In this document: in pieces, positions 35,405 to 46,599 of the stretch
Position numbering within the stretch: position 1 is the first letter of the stretch
How the letters are laid out: each line of letters opens with the position of its first letter
Assembly: GCA_016748015.1 (NCBI GenBank)
Contig: JAAOMT010000402.1
Span: 35,390 to 99,389, forward strand
Source: Geosiphon pyriformis
Lineage: Eukaryota > Glomeromycota > Glomeromycetes > Archaeosporales > Geosiphonaceae
DNA: 64,000 nt
Reading direction: 5' to 3'
Notes under the pieces: generated by a model
Seen by the model: only the letters and a program-made list of their open reading frames with translations
What the model was told of the DNA's origin: nothing
Database searches by the model: none
Translations under genes and position numbers: made by a program

Positions 35405-35740
35405 CGTCACTTCTTCTAGCCTTTTAAGAAGGCAATAGACTGTGGTAAAAGGGACGTTTGTTTGAGCTTGTATTTCTTTTTCCATTTTGTATACCCTCCT
35501 TCCTTCCACAAATGTAACACGGCTTGGCGTTTCATCTCTGTCTTGGAAACCGATATTTCAAAGTAAAGTTTTTTTAAAAAAGTTATTTACAACCTAACAA
35601 ATTCGGGGCCAATTTGCATTCTGTAACATACTGTAACATAGAATTAGAACTAGAGCACAAGATAGGTGGCTAAGTCTTTGATAATTTTTTAGCGCATTAT
35701 TATTATAGTAGATGTAAAAGTTTTTTGTCCCAGACTGTAT
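35405..35740 (-). mobile_element. Truncated Tc1/mariner element, 5' end only
   Basis: On the minus strand the end ACAGTCTGGGACAAAA (35723-35738, next to TA) resembles the terminal repeat of the element ending at 26440. It is followed by the start of a transposase: ATG at 35533-35535, KRQAVLHLWKEGG, then after a frameshift QTNVPFTTVYCLLKRLEE, an HTH typical of the family. No DDE catalytic domain follows in the next several hundred bases. Confidence 0.65.
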
Positions 35741-36039
35741 TAATAATTTATTTCAAGCCTCATCTAAGGCTTCTTTGACTTAGATTTTTATTGAGGAAAT
35801 AAAAAGCAGCAGGATAAATAGGTTTTTTTTTAATTGAAATTTGAGATTTTTTTTCAATTTATAGCTTTCTTCACATTACCAAGAGCTCCTCTCTATTTAT
35901 GATGATAATAATTTTATAAAATTTTTGATATACTAACATCATTTAATTCAAATAAAATCAAGAAATTTAAAAGAAGTTTCAATTGTTTTTTAAATTAAAT
36001 ATATACTATACAAAATTTAATTTACCAAAAAAATTTAGT

Positions 36040-36125
36040 TCCGGGTAACTAGCCACGTGTAGAAAGCGTCTATAATTACCACTATGTAGTTGCAGTAGAT
36101 AGCGGTTGGGAACCCACTTTTTTAA
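36040..36125. repeat. Short repeat with CACGTG core, copy 1
   Basis: GGGTAACTAGCCACGTGTAG followed by AAAGCG and a GGTTGGGAACCC-like end. A diverged copy lies at 36412-36492. The function is unknown. The palindromic CACGTG could be an E-box, or the unit could be a short interspersed element. Confidence 0.45.
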
Positions 36126-36318
36126 ATTTTTCCTCGAGAGAGTTATTCCTTGTGACAAGAGTATAATAAAAAAAAAATTAAGTCTTTAATTCAAGTTACA
36201 AAATTTTTTATTCAAAAATGTCAATTTTTACAAGAGACATTTTATTAATAATGATTCTTTAAAAAAAAAAAGTTGAATTAAAATGCTAAATACATGTACT
36301 TGCTTTTTAATAAATTTG

Positions 36319-36319
36319 C

Positions 36320-36386
<67 letters not shown>
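36319..36386. repeat. (TTA)n microsatellite
   Basis: About 22 perfect ATT/TTA units. It separates the two CACGTG repeats and creates a spurious poly-Tyr frame. Confidence 0.92.
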
Positions 36387-36411
36387 GATCTGATAAAAGT
36401 AAATTTAATTT

Positions 36412-36492
36412 CTTCGGGTAGCTGGTCACGTGTAGAAAGTGCACCTATTTTAGTAATAGGCAGTGGCTGGGTCGCACTAGAAAAAAAAAATT
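36412..36492. repeat. Short repeat with CACGTG core, copy 2
   Basis: GGGTAGCTGGTCACGTGTAG followed by AAAGTGCAC and TGGCTGGGTCGCAC. It aligns with 36040-36125 over about 75 bases. Confidence 0.45.
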
Positions 36493-36599
36493 TCCTAATT
36501 CTGATTACCCAAACCTCAAATTATCACATCTACATGTTAGCTTTTTCCGCAATGTCTAGACAATTAATCAATTCCCATAATGAACACACAATCTAACTC

Positions 36600-37516
36600 T
36601 AGAAAAATATACGTAATCACGCATTGAAAATTTCTATTATACCAAATACTGCTCTGTCATTTTTTATATTTGTATGCGTTAAACTTACAGCTTGCAGATT
36701 TCAAGAGCATTATTATGAAATCATGAAAAACTCAACAGAATTAAATACTTTATTCTTCAATTTAAAAAAAAATTTCACAATTGAAATCAAAAATGGGTAA
36801 ACACGGTACACCCGTGGCCAGAACAATGAAACTTCTTGAGAACATTCTAGCAATAGTTTTAGTTCAAAGAATCCTTCAAAATGGTAATCCCTCCTACAAA
36901 TTTAATGTGTTCAAATGCAAAGGTATGTGGGCTAAGATTGTGAATCGGAATACAAATTAAATTAACTGCTTTACACCACCTTATTATTTAATCTACAGAT
37001 GTGTGTAAGAGTTACCTTTCATTTATATATTTTAGAAAGGAATTGGCTTTTACGCAGTTATCAGAATAGAACGTTGGAAATACATAAAAATTCTTAACTT
37101 TATTTTATCTCTATAACGCTCAAAGGAACTTTGACATCATGTACTTTTAAATTGCGTCAAGAAAAAAAAAGAAGAAGCCCTTTCAATAGCCTATATCGGG
37201 AGTTGTGTATGAATTAAATGTTGATGACGAACAATTTTTCTAGTTAATTTATCATCATCATCATCAAAGATTATCTTTAATAAATTTCCAAGCATTGAAA
37301 CGCTGTCTCCCTTTTTCTCAAATATAATATTAAGTTTTTATCTTAAAGCCAGTGAAATCTTATAGCATTAAAAAGGTTTCAAAAAGAAAATAGGTTCATC
37401 TTTCCATTAATAAATATCTCACATAATTGTCTAAGGTGGGACAATAAACCCCCTAGTCCATTTCCTCTCTCAATTACTACTACTACTACTACTACTACTA
37501 TTATTACTACTACTAT

Positions 37517-37548
<32 letters not shown>

Positions 37549-37658
37549 ACCTACCGAAACTATTCTCCAACCAACCATTTCCAAAAGTATATTGTTTATG
37601 AGATCGTGGAACCTATCGTATCACACCTCACTCATAAATACTAGAGCCAAAAGCAAAT
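36600..37658. other. Upstream region of the pseudokinase gene
   Basis: No gene is recognised. A small open frame at 36794-36961 (MGKHGTPVARTMKLL...) has no support. An (ACT)n/(ATT)n microsatellite at about 37474-37548 lies roughly 110 bases upstream of the start codon and may fall in the promoter or 5' UTR. Confidence 0.5.
37474..37548. repeat. (ACT)n/(ATT)n microsatellite
   Basis: About 24 trinucleotide units, mostly ACT, upstream of the pseudokinase gene. Confidence 0.9.
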
Positions 37659-40600
37659 ATGTCTGAACGTTGTCAACTCTTTCAACCTTTTACGAACATT
37701 ATGGAAAATCTTGGAGTTTTGCGTAAACAAAATCTTAATAATTCTTTCGCTAATCAGGGTAGTGATTTTGAGAGTGATTTTGAAGACCAACGAAACCCAA
37801 ATACCGTAAATTCATTGATTAAAACGATAGATGTTGGAGGTAGGTTTTGATTGCTAAGTGCAGGATTTTTGATAATCAAGTTTTTACAATATTATGTACA
37901 TGTACAATAAATTTTTATGATATAAATGAAAATATTTTAAAAATTCCAGTGATAGTCCGTGGTCGGTACAAAGTAATAAGAAGATATGGCCTTGGCACAT
38001 CACATTATGTGTGGAAAGCAACCGATAAAACCAAAAATTTTGCCCTTAAACTTTATCTTGAAAAAAAACTTTTTGAAACAGAATCTCATATGTTGAATGA
38101 ATTAAAGGATCAGGGTGCAAAGGTGAAATTCTAATCTTAAATTTTATTCCAAAAATTAGATAAAATCGTTAAATAATATTATTCCCATGTGAATATAGCA
38201 TATAGTCCAAATTAAAGAAGCCCTTTTACCAGAGCTGATTATTTCCTTTGAATTTGGTCTGGTATGTGAAAAAAATATTACAAAAATACCCTTTCTAAAC
38301 TATTCAAGTTCTCAGCAATATGCTAACTATTTTTATCTTTAGTATGACCTGGAAACCTTTGTACGGTATTTGACTTACAATGAATGTCAACAAGAAAAAT
38401 TTCAAATTATTGAGGTAATTCCCTGTAGATATTTGATTTCTAATTCATTGAATCATCTTTTAATCTCTTACTTTTTATAGAGCATAATTGCAGGTTTAGA
38501 AGAATGCCATCGAGCTGACATTGGTAATTTGATAATAAGTTGATTTTTTCATTTAACTAAATTTTTATTGTATACACCCCCTAAATCTTTTTGGGGCATG
38601 ATGAAAATTCTTAGTGCATACAAACTTGACGCCTAAGAATGTAATGCTTTTCAAAAATGGAAATCGAAAAATTTGGAAGTTAATCGATTTTGATAGTGCT
38701 TGCCAGGTTGACGATGTCGTACAAATTGGTTCCCGTTCCATTCATTATTGCTGGTAAAACAAAAGATGTTTTTTAAATAGCGGCTCTTTCATTTATTTGA
38801 TGAAATTATTCCTTTTTTCGAATTTCATAAAGTCCTGAATTGATTCGAGCAGAATACAGTCGAAATGGAAAGCCTCTTAAGGCTCATCAATCAATGGACA
38901 TGTTCTCCTTTGGACTCTTGTTATTTTTCCTTGAAACAGGTTGCCATTACTTTAGTGGTGTTACAGAAGAAACGCTTGAATCATTAAAATCACCCGAACC
39001 ACTACCGGAACGTCATGAAGTTATTGATGTAAAAGCACGTGAACTAATCCAAAAGTTATTAGAGAAAAAGAAGAAAAACCGAATGACGATTAAACAGTTC
39101 AAGGTGAGAAAATTTAATACTTTTTTAATTTATTATAATCCATAATTCTGATTCCTTTAATCATTTACACACATACAAAAATACCGCAAGGAATCTGAAT
39201 TCTTGCCACAGAACTCAAAAAGGGACAGTACTGGTAAGTTCTTATAAATAATTATCGTTTGTCTCCGCTGGTACTAGACCTTTGGAGAGTTTCTACTGGA
39301 TAAATGAATACTACTAAATAGATTTGCCAAAGTAGGTAAGAAAAGTAGCTTTACAAGAACGCAAAACTATGCTGTTGAGAAACTTGCGCAAGAAAGTCAG
39401 CCCCATAATTCTGTTATGGACATGGAGGAATATAAAGTAATTTAAATATGTTATGACCTCTACTTAAGTTTCCTGACCCTTTTGCCTTTGAATTTTTTAA
39501 TTTAATCTTTTTTTTTTCTAATTAGCGAGTTCTAATGGAAACGTTAAAAAAATACCAAGAGGACAGAATGGATCGGTTAAATTCAATCGAAGAAAAAATA
39601 GGGGAAGTCCTTAATGTCTGCAAAGAATTAAAACAATTAATTCCAAGATGGGTAAATCATTGCTTGAATTCTGTGACTTCCACACGTTTGGCATGCTTTC
39701 TTTTTTACGCTCAATAATGATGATTATATATTTAGCTGTCGAAATTAAAAAACGAAAAAATGCCACGTATTTTTTTCCTATTACCTAATCACCCTAACTG
39801 GAAAAATCCTGCGTAAATTTTAAACCCATCCTTTTTGAGTTTCTTTTTTCTGCCGTGAGAAGTTCTAATCACATACATTTCATTCTGAAAAGTAATTGGC
39901 TAAGTAAAAGTTTTAAGCTATACTTCGTATGTGAGCACAGTCAACAAATGCATGTTCCAAAGCATGACGGCTATGAAGTTAAACAGATACCAGAGTTTAT
40001 CAAAAAGTATGGGCCTTGGATCAAGATAGGGTATGTTTTTTTGTCATTTTTACTTGAAATTTAAAAAAAATTGATCTAATAAGTATTCTCATGTCACTCT
40101 TGAAAGTCTCCAAACACTATCAGGTGTCTTTCGAGCACTGACTTCCAATATCTTTCCCGGAGGTATTGTTGAAATGTTGGGCTCAGTCTTTGATATCCGC
40201 ACAGATTGTGATCTGGTAAAATATGTCCAGCAAATTGCTGACGCTATGGACGCCTGGAATGAATTTATGCCTGATACAAATCCACGGTTAAAAGCTTCGG
40301 AATTTGATAGCGCATCAAAGTATCAAACCCTTAGCATTCAAGGGTTAAAGGCATTGAAAGGTGAGTATTCATTCACTTTCATGCAAAAAAGAATTTTCAA
40401 TTGTCTAAATCTTTGAAATTTTTTTTTGTAAAGGGTATATTGACGAAATGGATAGCAATCATTCTTATGGTGGACTCGTCCAAGGAATTCATAAAGAAAC
40501 CAAGGAAGTTGTGTGGGTGTGTGAAGAACACGCCCATGAATATTACGGACAATCACAAAAAGAAGTTCATATAGAAGATCAGCAAAACTTACCACATTCT

Positions 40601-43232
40601 CCGAATAGTAGTGCAGCTGGAAAACAGGAACAATACTTTCAGCATGAAAGAAATAGGCGTATATCAGAGGGCTTAAATACCGATTGGTCCCAAAATCAAT
40701 CCTGTGAAGTTGTTGATCGTTATAGCATGGCGGATCATCATAGCACGATGGATCATCATAGCACGACGAATCATTATAGCACGATAGATGAATATTCTCT
40801 GTGTAGGCACGCTTCAAGATATTCTTTTAATAGTGTTTGTTCTTCTGTCGGCACAGATTTCGGTTTTTCCACCACTACATGCACAGATATTTTGAAAAAC
40901 GTTCAATTTCTCATAATTGACATTCAGAAAAGTGCAAATAACACACAACATCGAAAACGATATCGTCAACGAATCAATAAATTTTTGGAAACAGCTGTTG
41001 ATAATGCATCGAATCTTCAAGCGGGGCTCATAAAACTAACGGAATACGAAAACCAACATAGACTTTTACCAATCTTGAAACGTTATGTCGCCTTGCTGCT
41101 CTACCTTTTACGATTCATAGTTCGTTGTAATTTCGGTTGTGTATCATTCCATTCTTTTTATTCATTTTAAAGGATTCATTGATAACTATTTGATCTGATG
41201 AAACATTGATGCTTTCAAATTACAGTGGATCGAACCACTGCTTTTCTCAACGTTGTCAATGCTCATAATGTATTCCATGAGTAAGTAATTTTTTGTTTGA
41301 AAATTTTCTCATAATCGATAACATAATTGACACAGCGTTTGATATATGATTTAGGTTACATAATAATGGGCTCAATTTTCACAAATCTTTTGAGAGAATA
41401 GTGAAATGCTTGGATGCCTACCAGCGTTCTCCAACCTTTAGAGAAGATCCCAACGTTGCTCTCTACCAAAGAGCTACCTCAAACGAAGTAAATTCATTTT
41501 TTGAATGGGCACAAAACCTGAAATGGGAGAATCACCGATGGCTCCCTGAAGAGTTCATGATTAGTAATTATATAAACACAAATAAAATTACGACACCTGA
41601 TGCAAGTTACTTGCGAGATCGTGATGGGGAGTCGCCTTTTCGAATTATCAAAAAGACTCTGGATAAGAAGATTGCAGTTGGCGAAATGTCTTTAAAAGAA
41701 GCAACTGATGTTGAAGAATTGCATATGCTAGAGAAAATTGTCTATATGTACACAAAGTTTGAGTTCAACAAATGTTCAAATATTATCCAGGTAATTAAAA
41801 TGTTGAATGTCAAAATTAATTTTTAAACGTAAATTTATTTATTTTTCTCGTAATTTACCGTCTCTCTAAAGTTCTATGGATATTCTGTGAGAGATGAAGC
41901 ATGTTTCTGTTTATTATTTGACTGGGCCGAAGGCGGGGATCTCTGGACTCATATGAGAAAGTTTAACAAAGTGGAATCCCTCGATTCTCCTGCACTGAAG
42001 TGGGATGAAAGGATTAGGCTTTCATGTGAAATTGCTCAGGCTGTTAATTATTTACATAAGGTTTGTTTTTTCATTTCTTTTAGATTTTTAAAACGTACAG
42101 TGAATATAATAAAAATAAAAATATTATTATTATTATTATTATTATTATCATTAAATTTATCCAATCTTCTCAGAAATCAGTCGTACATCTTGATTTACGT
42201 GCCAGCAATATTCTTCTCGTTCCAGACAAAACATCAAACACAATCAAACCAAAGTTGACCAATTTTATTTTCAGTCAGCATTTAATCGGTGAAAGAACAA
42301 ATGTAAGATGCATGATTAATAATAAACTTCGAAAACGTTGGTATGACCCACAACGTCTCGTCCAAGCTCAATTTATCCCAGACTTACCCTCGGATGTATA
42401 CAGTCTATCCATTTTATTCTGGGAAATTCTGAATGGAACTGGCGAAATACCCTATGCAGATGTTAAAGATGATCGTCTCAAAGACCATGTATCGCGTGGT
42501 CAACGAAATAAAATCCCAGAGGTTCCAGAATGGGCCCAAGAAATTAAGGTTTTGATGAACCAGATGTGGCGACATGACGCTAGTGAAAGGCCCAACATAG
42601 AAGAGGTTGTCAGTATCCTTGAGAAGATAATTGAAACCATGACACAATTAAACACACTACAAATCCTTCAGGATATACCCCGAAGTTCAAGCCCTATAGC
42701 AATTACTTCATTACCGGAATCACAAGAAACTCAAAATATTTTACCAATCGAAGAAGCGATCAACTTATTTGAAAGTAAAGCCTACGAAGAAGCCTTCCCA
42801 TCACTTTTATATCATGCTGATCGTGGAAACATTCTGGCATGCGATTACGTTGGAAAATCCTATCAATCAGGACTTGGCACGTTGCCTGAGGTTGAAAAAG
42901 CCATTGAATATTTTATCAAAAGTTCTCGACTTAAGCAGCAGGCAAAGGTGATCCCATTGACACCTCCAATACCAAATCAGGATGAATATAATGTCCTAAA
43001 CATATATGGACGTCAAAGCACCATCAGTTCTATTGATTCTTGGACATCTGATTCAACATTATCAACTCATGAAGGTTTTACAGATGAGAAAAGGGTTTTT
43101 AATATTGATTCAGCTAAAATATACCGTGAAACACGTGCCCCAACTCAACTAAAGTTGGACTTTGATACTGCCGAATATCGATCAAGAGCCGGACGAATTG
43201 ATTCGGCAATTGGGTCACCTCTTTTTGAATAG
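37659..43232 (+). CDS. Tandem pseudokinase protein with helical middle region and Sel1-like C-terminus, 18 exons
   Basis: Exons: 37659-37839, 37950-38122, 38199-38261, 38343-38414, 38481-38523, 38615-38753, 38833-39103, 39191-39233, 39336-39436, 39526-39651, 39736-39812, 39860-40030, 40107-40360, 40434-41126, 41226-41280, 41355-41790, 41872-42060, 42174-43232. All joins keep frame, giving about 1381 residues. Kinase-like domain 1 keeps the ALKLY lysine, but its catalytic loop is HTNLTPKN (Asp to Asn) and DFG is DFD. A coiled coil (METLKKYQEDRMDRLNSIEE) follows, then a module with LYFVCEHSQ, HDGYEVKQIPEFIKKYGPW and VVWVCEEHAHEYY, then a helical bundle (about 40890-41430). Domain 2 lacks a glycine loop, has IAVGEM for VAIK and NFI for DFG, but keeps HLDLRASN. 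A Sel1-like repeat (42820-42940) and a disordered tail end it. Probably a non-catalytic signalling scaffold. Small exons and the 41126/41226 junction are the least certain. Confidence 0.82.
42120..42149. repeat. (ATT)n microsatellite in an intron
   Basis: About nine ATT units inside intron 17 of the pseudokinase gene (42061-42173). It does not disturb the splice sites. Confidence 0.88.
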
Positions 43233-44296
43233 GATTTATAAATCAATTAATCATTATTTAATCTTTTTTAATAGGTTTCAAGTCGGAAGGAATAATAGGC
43301 TTTCTTTAATGTATATTAGAGGTATCGGTTATTTATTCAAGCTTAAAAATTAGGAAACGAAACTTTTACTATATGACTAGCTCATGAGCTTTCATAAGTC
43401 TAACAATAATTTATAATCTTTTGGTTTACTTTTAAAAATTCTACCACTTTTTATTATTGTATTATTGTAATTATTGTAATTATTATAATTATTTGCTTGC
43501 TGACTACGCTAACAATAAATTAATTTAAAAATCAGGTTTTTATCTATATTCAAGTTCTGAGTTAATAATATTTCAAAGATCAAAGAAAGCAAATTTTTTT
43601 CTTTTTAAATTATTTTTTTTCGGCCAGACCACCTTAAATTTTTTTTAAAAGAAATAGATGTAAAGTTTAACATAGAATATCTAAAACTTTGCTAAAATCA
43701 GTTTTTAACTTTGGATCGAGATTATTATTAGATGAAAGGTTTATAATAAAGTTGATGTACGACACATGTATATCAAATGCTTCAAGAATATTTAGATTCG
43801 TCACAGGAAAACTTAACTAATGTTATTTAAGAAGGTAGATATGAAAGCAGAAGCTTGATTTCAATTAATTTGCCAGATTTTTTCATGTTTAATTTATTAA
43901 AAAGCAGTTTCTAAATTAAGTTTGGTTTTATCGACTCATTGAAATCCAACATAAAAATTTACTCAAGTGGGAACCTTTAATTTCTGGATTTGATCTTGAG
44001 AAAGATTTTTGGAAGCGGCTAGGGTTCAAAGAGCAATCACCAATCAAAGTGTCAAGTTTTCATTTAACAATGGCAATAAACCAATGACAAGCATAGTTAG
44101 CCTTCATATCCCTTTACAGTCATTTGAGCTCTAGACGATCTCTATCTATTTAAGCAATGTAAATAAGAGAATGGAGTAGGTATCTATTTTCAAGCCCTAG
44201 CCTTTCCGGGAATGTGATTATAGATTGAAATCCTTATTTATTAACAAGAGGGAACTCTTTAAAAATACTTCTTTACCCATACAAAATATTCAATTC
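43233..44296. other. Intergenic region; right half is duplicated 5' flank
   Basis: No gene is seen. From about 43690 the sequence resembles 29000-29630, the flank of the first Sel1-kinase copy. Confidence 0.5.
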
Positions 44297-46543
44297 ATGT
44301 CTTCAACTTCATCAATTGAAAACGCAACTTCACTCCTTGACTGGCTTGAAGGAGCATTGATTGTCATCAAAGAACATTTGGCCATTATCCCAGTTAGTGA
44401 ATGTTCAAAAGTTGCCAACTTTGTGAAAATATATCTTGAGCATAATCAGGAAACACCTGAAGACTTATTCAGAAAGCAGCGAATGCAGAAGATTCTTTTA
44501 GACAATTATTTTTAGGACGTTGTTACAATCATGGACTTGGTACTTCACAAGATCGAGGAAAAGCATTTGAGCTATATTCAAAAGCAACAATGGGGGGTAA
44601 TACAAATGCACAATTGAATCTTAGACTTTGTTATCAATATGGATGGGAACAACAAAAGATTCAGAAAAAGCATTTGAACTCTATTCAAAAGTAGCAGAAG
44701 CGGGACATGCAAATGTACAATACAATCTTGGAAACTGTTATCAATATGGATGGGGAACGACGAAAAATGAGGGAAAAGAATTTGAACTCTATTCAAAAGC
44801 AGCAGAGGCAGGAAGTTAACTTGGACATATCGCTCTTGGAGAATATTATCTAAATGAACTAGAAACGATAAAAGATCCGCAAAATGGATGGGAAATAGTG
44901 AAAAATCTGGATGAAACGTTTCAATTCTTTTTAAAAACAGCAGAGGCGGGAAATTAAAATACACAATATAACCTTGGATGGGGTTATCAAAGTGGATGGG
45001 GAACCACAAGAAACCTAGAAAAAGCCTTTGAACTCTATTTAAAAGCAGCAGGAGCAAATAAATTTTGTTTTCAAAGTGATTTTCCTGATTTGAATGTCCA
45101 TGACCTTACTTTAGTGGATCAAAACAATCTGGAATATAACCTTTTACGATTCCAAAATCGAGGTTTTAAATATCCAGATAATTTGCAAGGAGAATTTTTA
45201 AATTTTGAAGCTTTCTTTGACCAGCTCTCGGATGAATTCAAGTGTTTTAAATGTGACAACTTGAGTATAATCATTAATGGATCTGCTATATGTCCATTTT
45301 GTGATACTGATAAAACTGATGATACCTTTAAAGCCGGATTGCCGAAATATCTAGAATGCTATAGAGCATTAAAAGATCCACTTTGGTGTGAATCTTGTGA
45401 ATCATCGCGATTTTCACGGATTTGGGACACATGGAAAAGTGGAAATGAAAATATTGATCAGTATATACTATACACACAGCGAAATTCTGAAAACTGCAGA
45501 GGCTGTCTGGAATTGATTTTTCCCGATGAGATTATATATTTAGATAAAGTGGGAGAGGGAGGATTTGGTATTGTCGGTGGGAGAGAGGCAGAATTCTATT
45601 TTCGGGATAAGAAAAATCAAAAGCATGAAGGAAGCGGGGTTACAAAAGTTACTTTAAAATGCCTTAAAGACAAATAAAACATACAATATATCAATTCAAA
45701 TGAGGTATCTATCTTTAAGAATCTATGTAGTTTTTATTATACTCATTTCTTCACTAAAATCAAGAAATTTATTGAATAGTTTATTCCGCATCTTAGGAGT
45801 GCCTCTTGCAAATACATCCTTGAATGCTATGGAATCACAAAAGATGTTACAACTAATGAATTCGTTATGGTTTTACCATTTGCAGAACATGGGGACCTTA
45901 GAGCTTTTCTAAAGATGAACAAGGATACTTTTACTTGGGATATGTTTCTTCGAATTCTTTTTCAAATTGTTAGTGGCCTAAGGTTTATGCATGATTCAGA
46001 ACTAGTGCATGGGGACATGCATCCTGGCAATATCCTTGTTTCGAAATCAAATCCCTTAAAAGTGGCCATTGCTGACCTAGGATTCTGTAGTCCTGCCAAT
46101 TTCTCTACACAACCTAACGAGATCTTTGGCGTTGTTGAATACTCAGCGCCTGAAGTTTGTAACTTGTCGTCTCATACCAAATACAGCGATATTTATAGTT
46201 GTGCTAACATTTCCTGGGAAATTATTTCAGGAGAAAGACCGTGGAATGATGTTAAAAATTTTATGTACATTCAAATAGACATAGTTCAGGGAAAGCACCC
46301 CATAATCGAGAAGCGTACGCCTCAATGTATTCAGGAAATGATTGAAAAGAATTGGGATCAGAATCTATATTGCCGTGATACTGCAGAAGAACTTCAACAA
46401 AAAGTTATTTGCTGCTCGTGACGATTGCAACTTAAACAAACTTGTCCGTGAAAAAAGACTTAATTTCGAAGAGACACAAGATGCTACCCGAGATACAACA
46501 AGATATAGAAGCCAATTAATCTCAAAACCTACATTTTCTATGG
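44297..46543 (+). pseudogene. Sel1-repeat / zinc-ribbon / kinase gene, copy 2 (decayed)
   Basis: Direct duplicate of 29632-31727. N-terminus MSSTSSIENATSLLDWLEG, then Sel1 repeats (for example 44640-44819), zinc ribbon (CFKC, CPFCDTD, CLEC, CESCE), glycine loop GEGGFGIV, HGDMHPGN, DLGF and APE. It has a deletion after DLF (near 44470) relative to copy 1. Breaks include frameshifts between Sel1 repeats near 44515 and 44640, stops at 44817-44819 and near 44955, and TAA at 45675-45677 at the end of the N-lobe exon. A further frameshift near 46400 separates the kinase end from the tail (KLFAARDDCNLNKLVREKRL). The kinase C-lobe (45867-46421) is otherwise open. An intron lies at about 45705-45795. 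Confidence 0.75.
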
Positions 46544-46599
46544 GTAAGGCCTTCTATTTATTATTATTATTATTATTTAATATCTAAAAAACTTTCTAT

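Noticed and set aside
36294-36596. A poly-Tyr protein
   Set aside because: It is produced by the (TTA)n microsatellite read in one frame. No coding signal flanks it.
40338-40817. A minus-strand 159-codon frame
   Set aside because: It is antisense to exons 13-14 of the pseudokinase gene. Its Tyr/Ser/Cys/Asp repeats mirror the HHSTMDHHS repeats of the sense frame.
44578-45057. A minus-strand 159-codon Leu/Phe-rich frame
   Set aside because: It is antisense to Sel1 repeats; a similar antisense frame lies over the repeats of copy 1 (29897-30175).
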